A stretch of DNA of 35,630 nucleotides from Bacillota bacterium (GCA_012520795.1 JAAYNP010000037.1:1-35630), one strand, 5' to 3'; positions 26,197 to 34,599 are shown, numbered from the stretch's first letter. Numbers and translations: made by a program. The notes: a model not told the origin generated them from the letters alone.

Positions 26197-26230
26197 GGCT
26201 TTACCGAAAAGCCGAGAATTGTGCTATAAT
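26197..26230 (+). promoter_or_regulatory. Promoter of the SDR gene with overlapping inverted repeat
   Basis: A perfect TATAAT (26225-26230) is preceded 18 bases upstream by a weak -35 (TTACCG, 26201-26206). A perfect 6-bp inverted repeat GGCTTT-N5-AAAGCC (26197-26213) covers that -35 and could be an operator. The start codon is 54 bases downstream of the -10. Confidence 0.55.
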
Positions 26231-26284
26231 CCATAATGACAGACTCATGGAATAATTGATTTAAATAGGGAAAGGATGACCGTT

Positions 26285-27076
26285 ATGAGTGAGGTTCGTG
26301 TGCAGCCGCTTCAGGGGCAGGTGGCGATTGTTACCGGCGGAGCCCAGGGCTTGGGGGAAGCTTTGGCGGAACGGCTGGTGAAGGAAGGGGCCAAAACCCT
26401 CATTGCCGATTTGAATTACGAAGCGGCACAGGCAGCAGCTGGAAGGCTTGGCGAAAATGCTGCGGCGGTCAAGGCCGATGTCACCGATTACGCCCAATGT
26501 GAACAAATGGCGAAGACAGCGCTGGATCGCTGGGGAAGAATCGACCTGTTGGTGGCCAATGCAGCTGTTTTGATTGCCAAACCTACGGAAGAGTTTCCAC
26601 CGGAACAGTGGCGCAAGGTGATTGAGGTCAACCTGGTGGGTTATTTCAATGCGGCAAAAGCGGTAATCCCGGCAATGCTGGCCCAGGGCAAGGGCAATAT
26701 CATTCAAATCAACAGCAAGTCGGGGAAGAAAGGATCGGCGAAGAATTCAGCCTATGCAGCGTCGAAATTCGGCGGAATCGGGCTTACTCAAAGCCTGGCG
26801 TTGGAGTATGCGGAGAAAAATATCAGGGTCAACTCCATCTGCCCGGGCAACCTGCTTGATTCGCCATTGTGGGTGAACAGTCTGTATGAGCAGTACGCCC
26901 GCAATCAAGGGATTACCCCGGAAGAAGTGCGGCAGAAATACTTGAACCAGGTGCCCATGAAACGGGGATGTACCTATGACGATGTTGCCAATGTGATGGT
27001 GTTTCTGGCCTCTGATCAATCCAGCTATATGACCGGCCAGGCGATCAATGTCACCGGCGGGCAGCAGATGGATTAG
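26285..27076 (+). CDS. Short-chain dehydrogenase, sorbitol-6-phosphate 2-dehydrogenase-like
   Basis: A 263-residue classical SDR. It has the NAD-binding TGGAQGLG (17-24), the NAA motif, the active-site Tyr157-x3-Lys161 (SAYAASKFG) and GQAINVTGGQQMD at the C-terminus. The stretch GLTQSLALEYAEKNIRVNSI, followed by CPGNLLDSPLW and VPMKRGCTYDDVANVMVFLA, resembles SrlD-type sorbitol-6-phosphate dehydrogenases, which convert sorbitol-6-P to fructose-6-P with NAD+. I chose the ATG at 26285, 8 bases after AAAGGA, over the ATG at 26276 that overlaps that site. It is transcribed divergently from the SorE-like gene and probably shares its regulation. Its stop overlaps the convergent exchanger gene's stop by 4 bases. 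Confidence 0.85.
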   Translation: MSEVRVQPLQGQVAIVTGGAQGLGEALAERLVKEGAKTLIADLNYEAAQAAAGRLGENAAAVKADVTDYAQCEQMAKTALDRWGRIDLLVANAAVLIAKPTEEFPPEQWRKVIEVNLVGYFNAAKAVIPAMLAQGKGNIIQINSKSGKKGSAKNSAYAASKFGGIGLTQSLALEYAEKNIRVNSICPGNLLDSPLWVNSLYEQYARNQGITPEEVRQKYLNQVPMKRGCTYDDVANVMVFLASDQSSYMTGQAINVTGGQQMD

Positions 27077-28197
27077 ATATTTGCCAACAAACGGCGGATT
27101 TTCCCTGCCAAAACCGGGGATTCTTTCTCAACTTCCCCAAGGTAGGCTTCCATGTTTCCGGTAAAGGGCAGGGTTTTGTCAAAACAGATTTTTTCCAAAA
27201 CCATGCGGGTTTGATTCAAGATACAGTTTTCCCGGTGCTGCGGGCTGCAGTTTTGGCAGGCGGCCGCAGCCAGGCAGAACGCTTCCCGGGCCTTGCCGAG
27301 ATCAAACTTGCGGCGATCAATCTGCAGTTGTCCCAACCAATCGGAAACAGGGGCAACTGCTTTTTGATGCAAATAGTTATCAATATTCTGCTTGGCCCGG
27401 TCGAGCAAACAGCGGCCGCAGCCCCAGCCTTGGCAAAGCTCCGGATTGAGGCACAAATCATCAATCAAGGCCTTGATCCCCACCAGGTGTTTCCGCAGGC
27501 GCTCCGCCTTTGCTTTATAGGGGGTTAAGTCTTTGCTGTTGTGGATCGTCCAGCCACGCCAGGTTAACAACACCACGATACTGCTCAAAACCATGCCTGC
27601 AAAGAACACGTTGCTCAGTGTCAGCCACGATGGGGGTAGATTCTGGTACAGCGCGGCGAGGCCGAAGAACAAAAAGACAAGTGCTGAGGCCACTTTCATG
27701 GCAAATTCGGGGATCTTTGCACCCATCCGGCTGCCGACAAAAATGCCGATGGCACTGGTGATCACCATGCCCGAGACTGTTCCCGCCAGCACAAAAAGGG
27801 GGTATTGGGAGCTGCCGGCAAGGGTGATGGTGGCCAGCTGAGTCTTGTCCCCCAATTCACTAATAAAAACGGCCATCGCCACTGTGACAACGGGGCCGCC
27901 CCGGTGTGTGCCGGTGGACTCCCAGTCTTGGCCGTTCATCTTGACCAAGGTCAACAAGGCGAAGCCGACAAAGACAATGCCGGTCAGCACCCGCACGATA
28001 TCCAAAGAAACGATGCGGGAGAGGGAGGACCCAAGGGCAACTGCTATACCATGATTCATCAAAATCCCAAAAAAAACACCGAGCATTACCTGTCTGATAC
28101 TGTATCTGGTGGCGAAAGTCATTGCCAAGATCTGTGATTTATCTCCCATCTCAGCTGCCAAAATCAAGAAACAGGAGGTCACGAATTCCTGCAGCAA
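27073..28197 (-). CDS. TMEM165/GDT1 (UPF0016) family cation exchanger with Cys-rich C-terminal domain
   Basis: A 374-residue membrane protein. Two copies of the family's signature E-x-G-D-(K/R)-(T/S) are present, AAEMGDKSQ (Glu15) and ISELGDKTQ (Glu113), each in a three-helix repeat, making ~6-7 transmembrane segments over the first ~215 residues. Family members exchange Mn2+ or Ca2+ for protons (MneA-like manganese export in bacteria). After the membrane part an extra ~150-residue cytosolic domain carries nine cysteines, arranged C-x5-C-x4-C-x2-C, then C-x5-C-x2-C-x7-C plus one more. This arrangement could bind zinc or an Fe-S cluster, and is not usual for the family. The start is a TTG at 28197, 7 bases after AAAGGAGG; the longer frame upstream covers that ribosome binding site. 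It lies 62 bases downstream of pheA on the same strand. Confidence 0.85.
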   Translation of the reverse strand: MLQEFVTSCFLILAAEMGDKSQILAMTFATRYSIRQVMLGVFFGILMNHGIAVALGSSLSRIVSLDIVRVLTGIVFVGFALLTLVKMNGQDWESTGTHRGGPVVTVAMAVFISELGDKTQLATITLAGSSQYPLFVLAGTVSGMVITSAIGIFVGSRMGAKIPEFAMKVASALVFLFFGLAALYQNLPPSWLTLSNVFFAGMVLSSIVVLLTWRGWTIHNSKDLTPYKAKAERLRKHLVGIKALIDDLCLNPELCQGWGCGRCLLDRAKQNIDNYLHQKAVAPVSDWLGQLQIDRRKFDLGKAREAFCLAAAACQNCSPQHRENCILNQTRMVLEKICFDKTLPFTGNMEAYLGEVEKESPVLAGKIRRLLANI

Positions 28198-28259
28198 AAC
28201 TGGTCCTCCTTTCTCCCAACTTTTATAGTCTAACAAACACCTTCATCTTCGGCAAGTGG

Positions 28260-29138
28260 TTATTGCTGCCGGGTTTTATCCCTAGGGGTGTGGTTGTTTT
28301 GCCCGGGATAACTGCCGAGCACCTTCTTCCAGCCATTGGATGCCCGCACGGCCTGCTCTATTTTCTGCAGCGCTGATTTGAGTTCCGGATCTGATTTGTG
28401 CCCGATCATTTCAAACAGCAGCACATATTCCTGGGGCCGCACTTTATACGGGCGGGACTGGACGAATGTCAAGTCAATGCCGCATCCCGCAAAATAGCCG
28501 GTAATCTCATGGAGCTGGCCCGGTCTATTCTCGCCGAAGCGGACCGCCAGCAGAGTCCGGTCATTACCCGTCGGGGGGCTGTCGGTCAAACCGCACACAA
28601 AAAAGCGGGTTTGGTTGTTGGGATAGTCCGCCAAGTTTGCATGGAGGATGTTCAGTCCGTACTCTTCCGCTGTCCTTGGCGAACATAAAGCTGCGGCACT
28701 GGGCTCCTCAACGGCTTTGACCGCCGCTTCCGCCGTGGAACTGGCGGGGATTTGGGGCCTGGAAGGGAGCAGCTTCTCCAGGTTGTGCACGCACTGGTTG
28801 AGGGCAGACGGGTGGGAATAGATTTTTTCCACCTCACCCAGGCTTTTGATCCCGCCTGCCAAGACATATTTGATCTGGACATGCACTTCATCGCAGACTT
28901 TGACAAAGTCATGGAACTCAATCAGCGAATCAAAAGTAATGCCGATGATCCCGTCCACCATGTTTTCCGCAGGGAGGACTGCCCGATCTGCCTTGTAAGA
29001 TTCCACCTGCTGCAGGCATTCGGGGATGCTGAAGAACTTGATTCTCCCCGGTTCGGCCCGGCCGGTGGTTCTTTGCTGGTAGACTAGGGCAGCTTCTTCT
29101 GAAAATGTGCCTTTCGGCCCTAAGGTTGCGATCCGCAC
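28260..29138 (-). CDS. pheA: Prephenate dehydratase
   Basis: A 292-residue monofunctional enzyme converting prephenate to phenylpyruvate in phenylalanine biosynthesis. The catalytic part begins RIATLGPKGTFSEEAALVY and includes AVLPAENMVDGII, HPSALNQC and the NNQTRFFV motif, with the catalytic Thr. A C-terminal ACT domain (PGQLHEITGYFAGCGIDLT, QSRPYKVRPQEYVLLFE) binds phenylalanine for feedback control. The GTG start lies 8 bases behind GGAGG. The C-terminal ~15 residues are a polar tail. No other aromatic pathway genes are in the window. Confidence 0.92.
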   Translation of the reverse strand: MRIATLGPKGTFSEEAALVYQQRTTGRAEPGRIKFFSIPECLQQVESYKADRAVLPAENMVDGIIGITFDSLIEFHDFVKVCDEVHVQIKYVLAGGIKSLGEVEKIYSHPSALNQCVHNLEKLLPSRPQIPASSTAEAAVKAVEEPSAAALCSPRTAEEYGLNILHANLADYPNNQTRFFVCGLTDSPPTGNDRTLLAVRFGENRPGQLHEITGYFAGCGIDLTFVQSRPYKVRPQEYVLLFEMIGHKSDPELKSALQKIEQAVRASNGWKKVLGSYPGQNNHTPRDKTRQQ

Positions 29139-29173
29139 TGCTGTTTCCTCCTACATTCAGTTTTTCTCCATTG

Positions 29174-29197
29174 TATGGTTTCATGTTATTTACCATA
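29174..29197. repeat. Inverted repeat TATGGT-N12-ACCATA in pheA/yeiH-like intergenic region
   Basis: A perfect 6-bp inverted repeat 36-59 bases upstream of the pheA GTG, in a 162-base divergent intergenic region. It could be an operator or chance. Confidence 0.3.
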
Positions 29198-29231
29198 GGA
29201 AAGCCGCTTTTTCCTTCTGCGTTCGGGAATT

Positions 29232-29262
29232 TTGGCACACACTCTTTTCCCTCCTGCATAAT
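29232..29262 (+). promoter_or_regulatory. Possible promoter of the YeiH-like gene
   Basis: TTGGCA (29232-29237) and CATAAT (29257-29262) are separated by 19 bases, slightly long, and lie ~40 bases before the GTG start. The boxes are imperfect and the call is tentative. Confidence 0.35.
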
Positions 29263-29300
29263 ATAGAGCAAAATAGCACTCGCGTACTGGAGGTAATTAG

Positions 29301-30635
29301 GTGTTGAGTGAGGATACCGCAGCAAAAAAAGGATTCAGCATTGGGTTCTTGTTCCGTACAGAAGACTGGTGGACTGTATGGCTGGGGACACTGCTTCTGG
29401 TTCTGTCAAGCACCGGTGTTATCAAAACAGTACCGCGGCTTAAGGGCTGGACAGACAACATCGCCAGTGCACTGCCTGCAGATTTGATTCCGGGGCTGCT
29501 GGCCTTGGGTGCCTTTCTGGCGGTCATCTGCGGCATAGCCTACGGTGTGGTTAAGCGCAGCAGCACCGAAACTGGGCGGTTTTTGCTTGGTTACCCAGTT
29601 GTGTTCCTGCTGGCGGTGCTGGCCTATGCAATCGGCAATCAGGAGACATTGAAGCAATACGGTTTCAACGACGTAATCTGGGCATTGGCTTTGGGGTTAG
29701 TGATATCAAATGTATTTGGCAAGCCAAAATGGCTGGTGCCGGCCCTGCAGACGGAGCTGTTTATCAAAACCGGATTGGTAGTAATGGGTGCCGAACTCTT
29801 GTTCAACCGGATCCTGGTCCTTGGCGGCTACGGGTTGGGAGTGGCTTGGCTTGGCTGTCCCTTAGTGTTGTTTCTGATGTACCAATATGGGATCCGGATC
29901 CTGAAAATGAAGGATAAATCACTGGTAGCTACGATTGCAGCCTGCACGTCTGTCTGTGGTGTTTCAGCGGCGGTGGCAACCGGGGCAGCCACAAAGGCCA
30001 AAAAAGAGGAAATCAGCATGGCCATTTCCATCTCGTTAATCTTTACGGTAGTGATGATGATTTTAGAACCATTATTCATCAAGTGGCTGGGCTTAAGCGA
30101 TGTGGTTGGCGGAGCCTGGATCGGCGGTACAGTGGACTCCACCGGTGCAGTGGTCGTCGCCGGCAGCATGGTCAGTGAGCTGGCCATGGAAGTTGCAGCG
30201 GTGATCAAAATGCTCCAGAACTTATTGATCGGGGCAGTGGCTTTCGTCTTTGCTCTAGTCTTTGTAGCGCAGGAAGGGGCAGAAGCAGGAGCCGTCCGGC
30301 AGCGCCCCCGTGTCAGCGAAATCTGGCGCAGGATGCCCAAGTTTATCTTCGGTTTCGTGCTGGCATCACTGGTCTTTTCGTTTATCTTAATCCCTTGGCT
30401 TGGCCAGGCAAAAGTCGACGGGATTGTGTCGGTAACCAAAAACCTGAAGAATTGGCTCTTTACCCTGGCGTTTGTTTCGATTGGCCTTGACTCCCGCTTC
30501 AGCGACATGGCCAAAATGTACCAGGGCGGCAAACCGGTTAAGCTCTATATAGTCGGGCAGACCCTGAATATAATTGTGACCTTGATCGCAGCCCTGATCT
30601 TCTTTGGAGGCTATTTCTTCCCGGTGGTCGCCTAA
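29301..30635 (+). CDS. YeiH family putative sulfate/anion exporter
   Basis: A 444-residue polytopic membrane protein of the conserved YeiH family (PF03601), with ~11-12 hydrophobic segments. Family landmarks are ALALGLVISNVFG, FIKTGLVVMGAELLF, CTSVCGVSAAVATGAATKAK, GGAWIGGTVDSTGAVVVAGS, KMLQNLLIGAVAF and LAFVSIGLDSRF. Family members are annotated as putative sulfate exporters on limited evidence, so the substrate is not known. The GTG start lies 7 bases after GGAGG. Gene order gives no functional hint: pheA is divergent and the ger operon convergent. Confidence 0.85.
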   Translation: MLSEDTAAKKGFSIGFLFRTEDWWTVWLGTLLLVLSSTGVIKTVPRLKGWTDNIASALPADLIPGLLALGAFLAVICGIAYGVVKRSSTETGRFLLGYPVVFLLAVLAYAIGNQETLKQYGFNDVIWALALGLVISNVFGKPKWLVPALQTELFIKTGLVVMGAELLFNRILVLGGYGLGVAWLGCPLVLFLMYQYGIRILKMKDKSLVATIAACTSVCGVSAAVATGAATKAKKEEISMAISISLIFTVVMMILEPLFIKWLGLSDVVGGAWIGGTVDSTGAVVVAGSMVSELAMEVAAVIKMLQNLLIGAVAFVFALVFVAQEGAEAGAVRQRPRVSEIWRRMPKFIFGFVLASLVFSFILIPWLGQAKVDGIVSVTKNLKNWLFTLAFVSIGLDSRFSDMAKMYQGGKPVKLYIVGQTLNIIVTLIAALIFFGGYFFPVVA

Positions 30636-30682
30636 CCAGCCGTGGGCAGCGTCCGCCCCGGCACCGTGCAGCATAGTCCGCA

Positions 30683-30731
30683 AGCAAACTTCGGAGAGTG
30701 CCGCAATGGCAGTCTCACGGGTTTGCTTTTC
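30683..30731. terminator. Hairpin terminator between yeiH-like and gerAB
   Basis: AGCAAAC (30683-30689) pairs with GTTTGCT (30721-30727), and inside them GAGAGTGCC pairs with GGCAGTCTC with one mismatch. TTTT follows on the plus strand. The stem overlaps the last bases of the convergent gerAB gene. Confidence 0.65.
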
Positions 30732-31848
30732 TGTTCTTTTTCTGCGGCTGCTGCATTTGCTTTTTCGCCCCTTTGGGATTGCGGATTTTAGACAGGACCA
30801 GCAGCAGAGGCACTAAACCAAAGGTCAGGGCAAGCCAGGCGGCGCCCAGCATGATGTTGAAGGCCAGGACTTCATTTTCGTTTTTGGGGATTAATGCCAA
30901 GAAGTAAACAACCGCTGCCAGTGGAAAGACAAAACCTTTGCCATTGTCAAGTTTAAAGATTTCAGCCACGTGATGGCTTGCAGTAAACAAGCCGATGACA
31001 AGAGTCGAATAAGTGGCTGCAATCCAAACGGTGTAGAAGGAGATATCAATCCGTTCAAGGATTGAATACGGCACCGGGACGTACTTGATCATTTCAAAAA
31101 GGGGGTCGGTCAGTTTGGCGGTCTGGTCAACCGATAAGCTGCCAAACGCCAGAACGACCGCAATCAAAATCATTGTAAGCACTATTGCGACGCCGATCAA
31201 AGCTGGGCGCATCAGCCGTTTGGAGTTTTCGGAATGAGAGCCGAGTACCAACATGATCTCCACACCGGTTAGGGAGAAAATGGAATTATATGCTGCTTTG
31301 GCAATAACGGCCGGTTTCTCTTGAAACAGCGGCAAAAACTCACCGGTATCGAATACAGATACAAACAAGGGTATTACCAGAAAGGGGATAAAGAAAACGT
31401 ACAGGATGATCTGACAAGCCCTGGCGATGGGCTGGAGCCCGTTGCGAGCCAGTATTGATGTGGTAAACAGCATGGAGAGCATGATGGCTTCAATCGGGGT
31501 GCGGGGGAGCAGAAAGAATTTTGTCACTTCAGCAAATGCCCTCATCACAGCGCTGACAAGGAAAATCAAGTACAAGGTAAACAATAAATTGACTGCGAAC
31601 CCGGGAACAGTGCCCAAAAGCATGGGGCTGTAATCCGCTAGGCCATGGTTGGGAAACCGCTGCACAAGCAAGATGATCAGCACAGTCCCGATAATATAGA
31701 CTGCCACAGCGGCCAGATAGGCGATAATCCCATCGGGGCCGGCGCTCCTGGCAAGCAGTGATGGGAGCGTAATTGTTCCGATTCCATAGATCATGTTGAT
31801 AATAATTACGGGGACTTCCTGTGTCAGAAGCTTATCCCTGGCGCTCAT
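30715..31848 (-). CDS. gerAB: Spore germinant receptor permease subunit GerAB/GerKB family
   Basis: A 377-residue, ~10-helix membrane protein of the Spore_permease family (PF03845, APC superfamily). It begins SARDKLLTQEVPVIIINMIYG and has the expected TSILARNGLQPIARACQIIL, FSLTGVEIMLVLG and VPVPYSILERIDISFYTVWI stretches. In spores the B subunit contributes the germinant-binding pocket in the inner membrane. The C-terminus is a basic tail (KKQMQQPQKKNRKANP). The ATG follows GAGGTG and overlaps the gerAC 3' end by 17 bases. A terminator hairpin closes the operon. Confidence 0.9.
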   Translation of the reverse strand: MSARDKLLTQEVPVIIINMIYGIGTITLPSLLARSAGPDGIIAYLAAVAVYIIGTVLIILLVQRFPNHGLADYSPMLLGTVPGFAVNLLFTLYLIFLVSAVMRAFAEVTKFFLLPRTPIEAIMLSMLFTTSILARNGLQPIARACQIILYVFFIPFLVIPLFVSVFDTGEFLPLFQEKPAVIAKAAYNSIFSLTGVEIMLVLGSHSENSKRLMRPALIGVAIVLTMILIAVVLAFGSLSVDQTAKLTDPLFEMIKYVPVPYSILERIDISFYTVWIAATYSTLVIGLFTASHHVAEIFKLDNGKGFVFPLAAVVYFLALIPKNENEVLAFNIMLGAAWLALTFGLVPLLLVLSKIRNPKGAKKQMQQPQKKNRKANP

Positions 31849-32980
31849 AGATGGTCACCTCTTTCAGGATGCCGGTGCGGCGGATGTTGAAATCTGCGGT
31901 TACCTCAAATTTCGCCTGCGGCCATGCCTGCTCTTTCCAATTCTCTTTGTGCTGATTCCAGAATTTAGGGTAATGGCGGTATACCAACCGGTCAAAACCT
32001 ATGGGATCGGTCCTCAAATCCTGCAGTTTTGTAAGCAGATGAAGGATTTCGTCAGTAATTTCCTGGTTGAGCTTGCTTTGGATTCCGGGTATGTCAAATT
32101 CGATTGCACCTCCCGGGCCGCGGTAGAAGGCCTCAATAATCTCCCCTTCCGTCTTTACATTGATTCTGAATGTCAACTGGCCATCCTTAAGCACAGGCTT
32201 AATGTCAGTTGAGGCACTGCGGATCGCGTATGTGTAGAGGATGTCCTCAAGATTGACAGTAAGCACCCCTCCGGAGATGCGGTTGTACAAAAACGCTACG
32301 GCACGGGTTTCGTTTTCCCCCAGCCAGGCAATGAACTTGTAATCCTTGATCAGGGCACCGCCGGCAATGGTCAATTCCGTGTCCGTGCTGCGGACCCGCG
32401 GCAGGACTGTATCTCCATTGCTTTCCAAATCCCTGAGGTTATCTTGAAAATTGCGCTTCACAACCCGGGTGGTGTTTGTAAGTGTATTCAGGATTTGGTT
32501 CAGATGAACTGAGACCAAAGGTTGAAGAGGGTTTTTGATATGCAGGACTTCGTCAGCCTTACCCTGGGCGACAAAAAGTGCCAAGCGCCGGTCAATCCGG
32601 GGATTGCGGTCAAAAAAGTCGATAATCGGCAGAATGCTTTCCCGAGCCAGGTCTTCTCCCAGAATGATACACTGAGTGTGGCCGAAAAACATTTCCCGCC
32701 AAGTGCGGGTTTCAATTCGCGCCGCCATTTGAGCTACCGAGGTCCCTGTGGTGGCGGCAACAAACGCTCTGGTATCAGCAATTCTGTGGGTTTGGGTGGC
32801 AAAACTGGTCAATACCGGGACCTCAATAGTCATGACCAGTTGGTCCTCGGTATCGCTCAAGTCAAAAGCCACACCCATGACAAAAGTACGCCGATCAATA
32901 TCCTTGGCATCCCAGCAACCGGATGCAGCAAAGCTTGCTATAATCAATATCCACAGTGGGTAAAAGCGGCTGCGTCTCAT
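31832..32980 (-). CDS. gerAC: Spore germinant receptor lipoprotein GerAC family
   Basis: A 382-residue Ger(x)C lipoprotein. The signal peptide ends with the lipobox AASGC (Cys22) followed by WDAKDIDRRTFVMGVAFDL, the conserved start of the mature C subunit. TWREMFFGHTQCIILGEDLA and the C-terminal domain with HYPKFWNQHKENW are typical. The C subunit is anchored on the outer face of the spore inner membrane. The ATG overlaps the gerAA stop (ATGA), with GAGGGAAG upstream. Confidence 0.92.
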   Translation of the reverse strand: MRRSRFYPLWILIIASFAASGCWDAKDIDRRTFVMGVAFDLSDTEDQLVMTIEVPVLTSFATQTHRIADTRAFVAATTGTSVAQMAARIETRTWREMFFGHTQCIILGEDLARESILPIIDFFDRNPRIDRRLALFVAQGKADEVLHIKNPLQPLVSVHLNQILNTLTNTTRVVKRNFQDNLRDLESNGDTVLPRVRSTDTELTIAGGALIKDYKFIAWLGENETRAVAFLYNRISGGVLTVNLEDILYTYAIRSASTDIKPVLKDGQLTFRINVKTEGEIIEAFYRGPGGAIEFDIPGIQSKLNQEITDEILHLLTKLQDLRTDPIGFDRLVYRHYPKFWNQHKENWKEQAWPQAKFEVTADFNIRRTGILKEVTIYERQG

Positions 32981-34506
32981 TGTTTTTGCTTCCCTCTGTT
33001 CTGTTTCTTTTTACTCTTCTTGGGCATTCGCTGTCCCTGGCGAGTCGGATCATCGGCCTTGGTATAACTGGGCCTTTTTTTCAGCCCATGCCATGGGCTG
33101 CGGATCACCGAATCATGGAGATCTTTGAGGCTTAAGGGGGCCCACGGCGAGAGGTAACTGACACCAAAACTCGTAAGTGTTGCCATATGGCCTAATACAA
33201 CCAGAATACCCAGAGTCAAGCCGTACAAACCCAAGATACTGGTCACAAACATCAAGAAGAACCGAGAGATCCTCACCCCGAAACTTAGTGTATAGGTAGG
33301 GATGATAAAACCAGCAATGGCCGTCATGGCCACGACAATGACCATGATCGGGCTGACAATGCCGGCGTTGACAGCAGCCTCGCCGATGATCAAGCCTCCC
33401 ACGATGCCGACGGTTTGCCCGATCGGGCCCGGCAGCCGGATTCCCGCCTCCCGCAGCAGTTCCAAAGAGAGTTCCATAATCAAGGCCTCAATAATGGACG
33501 GAAAGGGGAGGCCTTCCCTGGAGGCGGCAATTGACAAGGACAGTTGGGTCGGGATCATCTCCGGGTGGAATGAGATCAAGGCAATGTATAAAGAAGGGGT
33601 TAAAAAAGCGACAAAAGCAGCGATAAAGCGGATCAGGCGCACAAAATTCGCCGCCGGCCAGCGCACATAGTAGTCCTCGGGGGACAGCATTTGCGAATTG
33701 AACGTGGAGGGCACCAACAGGGCAAAAGGCGAATTGTCCACCAAAACTGCCACACGCCCTTCCACCAAGCCCGCAACCACTTCATCGGGGCGCTCTGTAT
33801 CCTGTACCGTATTGAACAGGGACCACCAATCATCCTCAATCATCTGTTCAACATACCCAGAATCGAGAATCACGTCCATATCAATTTTGTTCAAGCGTTT
33901 GCGCACTTCATTGACGAGTTCTTCATTGGCAATATCTTTGACATAAGCAATTACAACATCATTCTGGCCCCGGTTTCCAATTTGGATCCGTTCAAATACC
34001 AGGCTCGGATCGCGTAAGCGGCGCCGGATCAGCATCAAGTTTCGGTTGATGGCTTCTACAAAACTGTCCCGGGGGCCGCGGACCACCCCTTCGGACTCGG
34101 GTGATTGGATCGCACGGTGTTCCCAGTCCTGGACAGCAATGGTCAGGCAAGCGTTGTACCCGTCCACCAACAATGCGGCTTCTCCCATCATGATTGCCAG
34201 GACAACCTTGTTGGCGTCATTGGTTTCACTGTGCTCTGCATTTGTCAGCACCGATTCTTTGAGGAACGAGAGGATGTCAGCATCAATCGGCTGCTGGAAC
34301 CGGCTGGCTTCATGCAAAATAGGATCCAAAACTGCATTGGTAATCAAATGGCTGGATATCAGGCCTTCGAAAAAGATCAAAGCCCCAGCAATCTCCCGGA
34401 TCCCGGGGATACTGATGCTGAACTGGCGGACAACCAGATCGGTACTGTCGTTGAACTGCTGCTTGAAAAACTGAACGTTGTGGTGAATGCGCTTCGACAA
34501 CTTCAA
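32977..34506 (-). CDS. gerAA: Spore germinant receptor subunit GerAA family
   Basis: The A subunit of the germinant receptor (PF03323), which forms the ion-release channel. The N-terminal soluble domain begins HHNVQFFKQQFNDSTDLVVR. VVRGPRDSFVEAINRNLMLI, RVAVLVDNSPFALLVPSTF, SFHPEMIPTQLSLSIAASRE, GLPFPSIIEALIMELSLELL and REAGIRLPGPIGQTVGIVGG are highly conserved. About five membrane segments and a very basic tail (KKSKKKQNRGKQKQ) follow. The start is unclear. The frame is open up to 34659, with an ATG at 34560, but a terminator hairpin spans 34505-34552 and homologous N-termini begin near HHNVQ. A TTG at 34506 sits 7 bases after a GAGG that lies in the hairpin's 3' arm. I use that TTG; the TTG at 34500 or the ATG at 34560 are alternatives. 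Confidence 0.88.
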   Translation of the reverse strand: MKLSKRIHHNVQFFKQQFNDSTDLVVRQFSISIPGIREIAGALIFFEGLISSHLITNAVLDPILHEASRFQQPIDADILSFLKESVLTNAEHSETNDANKVVLAIMMGEAALLVDGYNACLTIAVQDWEHRAIQSPESEGVVRGPRDSFVEAINRNLMLIRRRLRDPSLVFERIQIGNRGQNDVVIAYVKDIANEELVNEVRKRLNKIDMDVILDSGYVEQMIEDDWWSLFNTVQDTERPDEVVAGLVEGRVAVLVDNSPFALLVPSTFNSQMLSPEDYYVRWPAANFVRLIRFIAAFVAFLTPSLYIALISFHPEMIPTQLSLSIAASREGLPFPSIIEALIMELSLELLREAGIRLPGPIGQTVGIVGGLIIGEAAVNAGIVSPIMVIVVAMTAIAGFIIPTYTLSFGVRISRFFLMFVTSILGLYGLTLGILVVLGHMATLTSFGVSYLSPWAPLSLKDLHDSVIRSPWHGLKKRPSYTKADDPTRQGQRMPKKSKKKQNRGKQKQ

Positions 34507-34552
34507 AAAAACCGCCTCGCTCTCTAAACATTGTTTGTCGAAAGCGAGGCGG
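34505..34552 (-). terminator. Terminator/attenuator-like hairpin at the 5' end of gerAA
   Basis: On the minus strand CCGCCTCGCT (34552-34543) pairs perfectly with AGCGAGGCGG (34521-34512) around a 21-base loop, followed by seven Ts. By form it is a strong Rho-independent terminator for the NlpC/P60-like gene upstream. It also contains the only GAGG near the apparent gerAA start, so it could act as an attenuator or sequester the ribosome binding site. Confidence 0.8.
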
Positions 34553-34568
34553 ATATACATGCGGCCTG

Positions 34569-34599
34569 ATACACCCAGGCTGGATATTCCTGGGTGTAT
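34569..34599. repeat. Perfect 11-bp inverted repeat between NlpC/P60-like gene and gerAA
   Basis: ATACACCCAGG (34569-34579) and CCTGGGTGTAT (34589-34599) are perfect inverted copies with a 9-base loop, starting 6 bases after the upstream stop. No T-run follows on either strand, so it is not a standard terminator. It may be an mRNA-stabilising hairpin or a protein-binding site. Confidence 0.7.

Noticed and set aside
27073-27076. Four-base stop-to-stop overlap of the SDR and the exchanger gene as a regulatory antisense arrangement.
   Set aside because: Short tail-to-tail overlaps are common in compact genomes and nothing else there suggests regulation.
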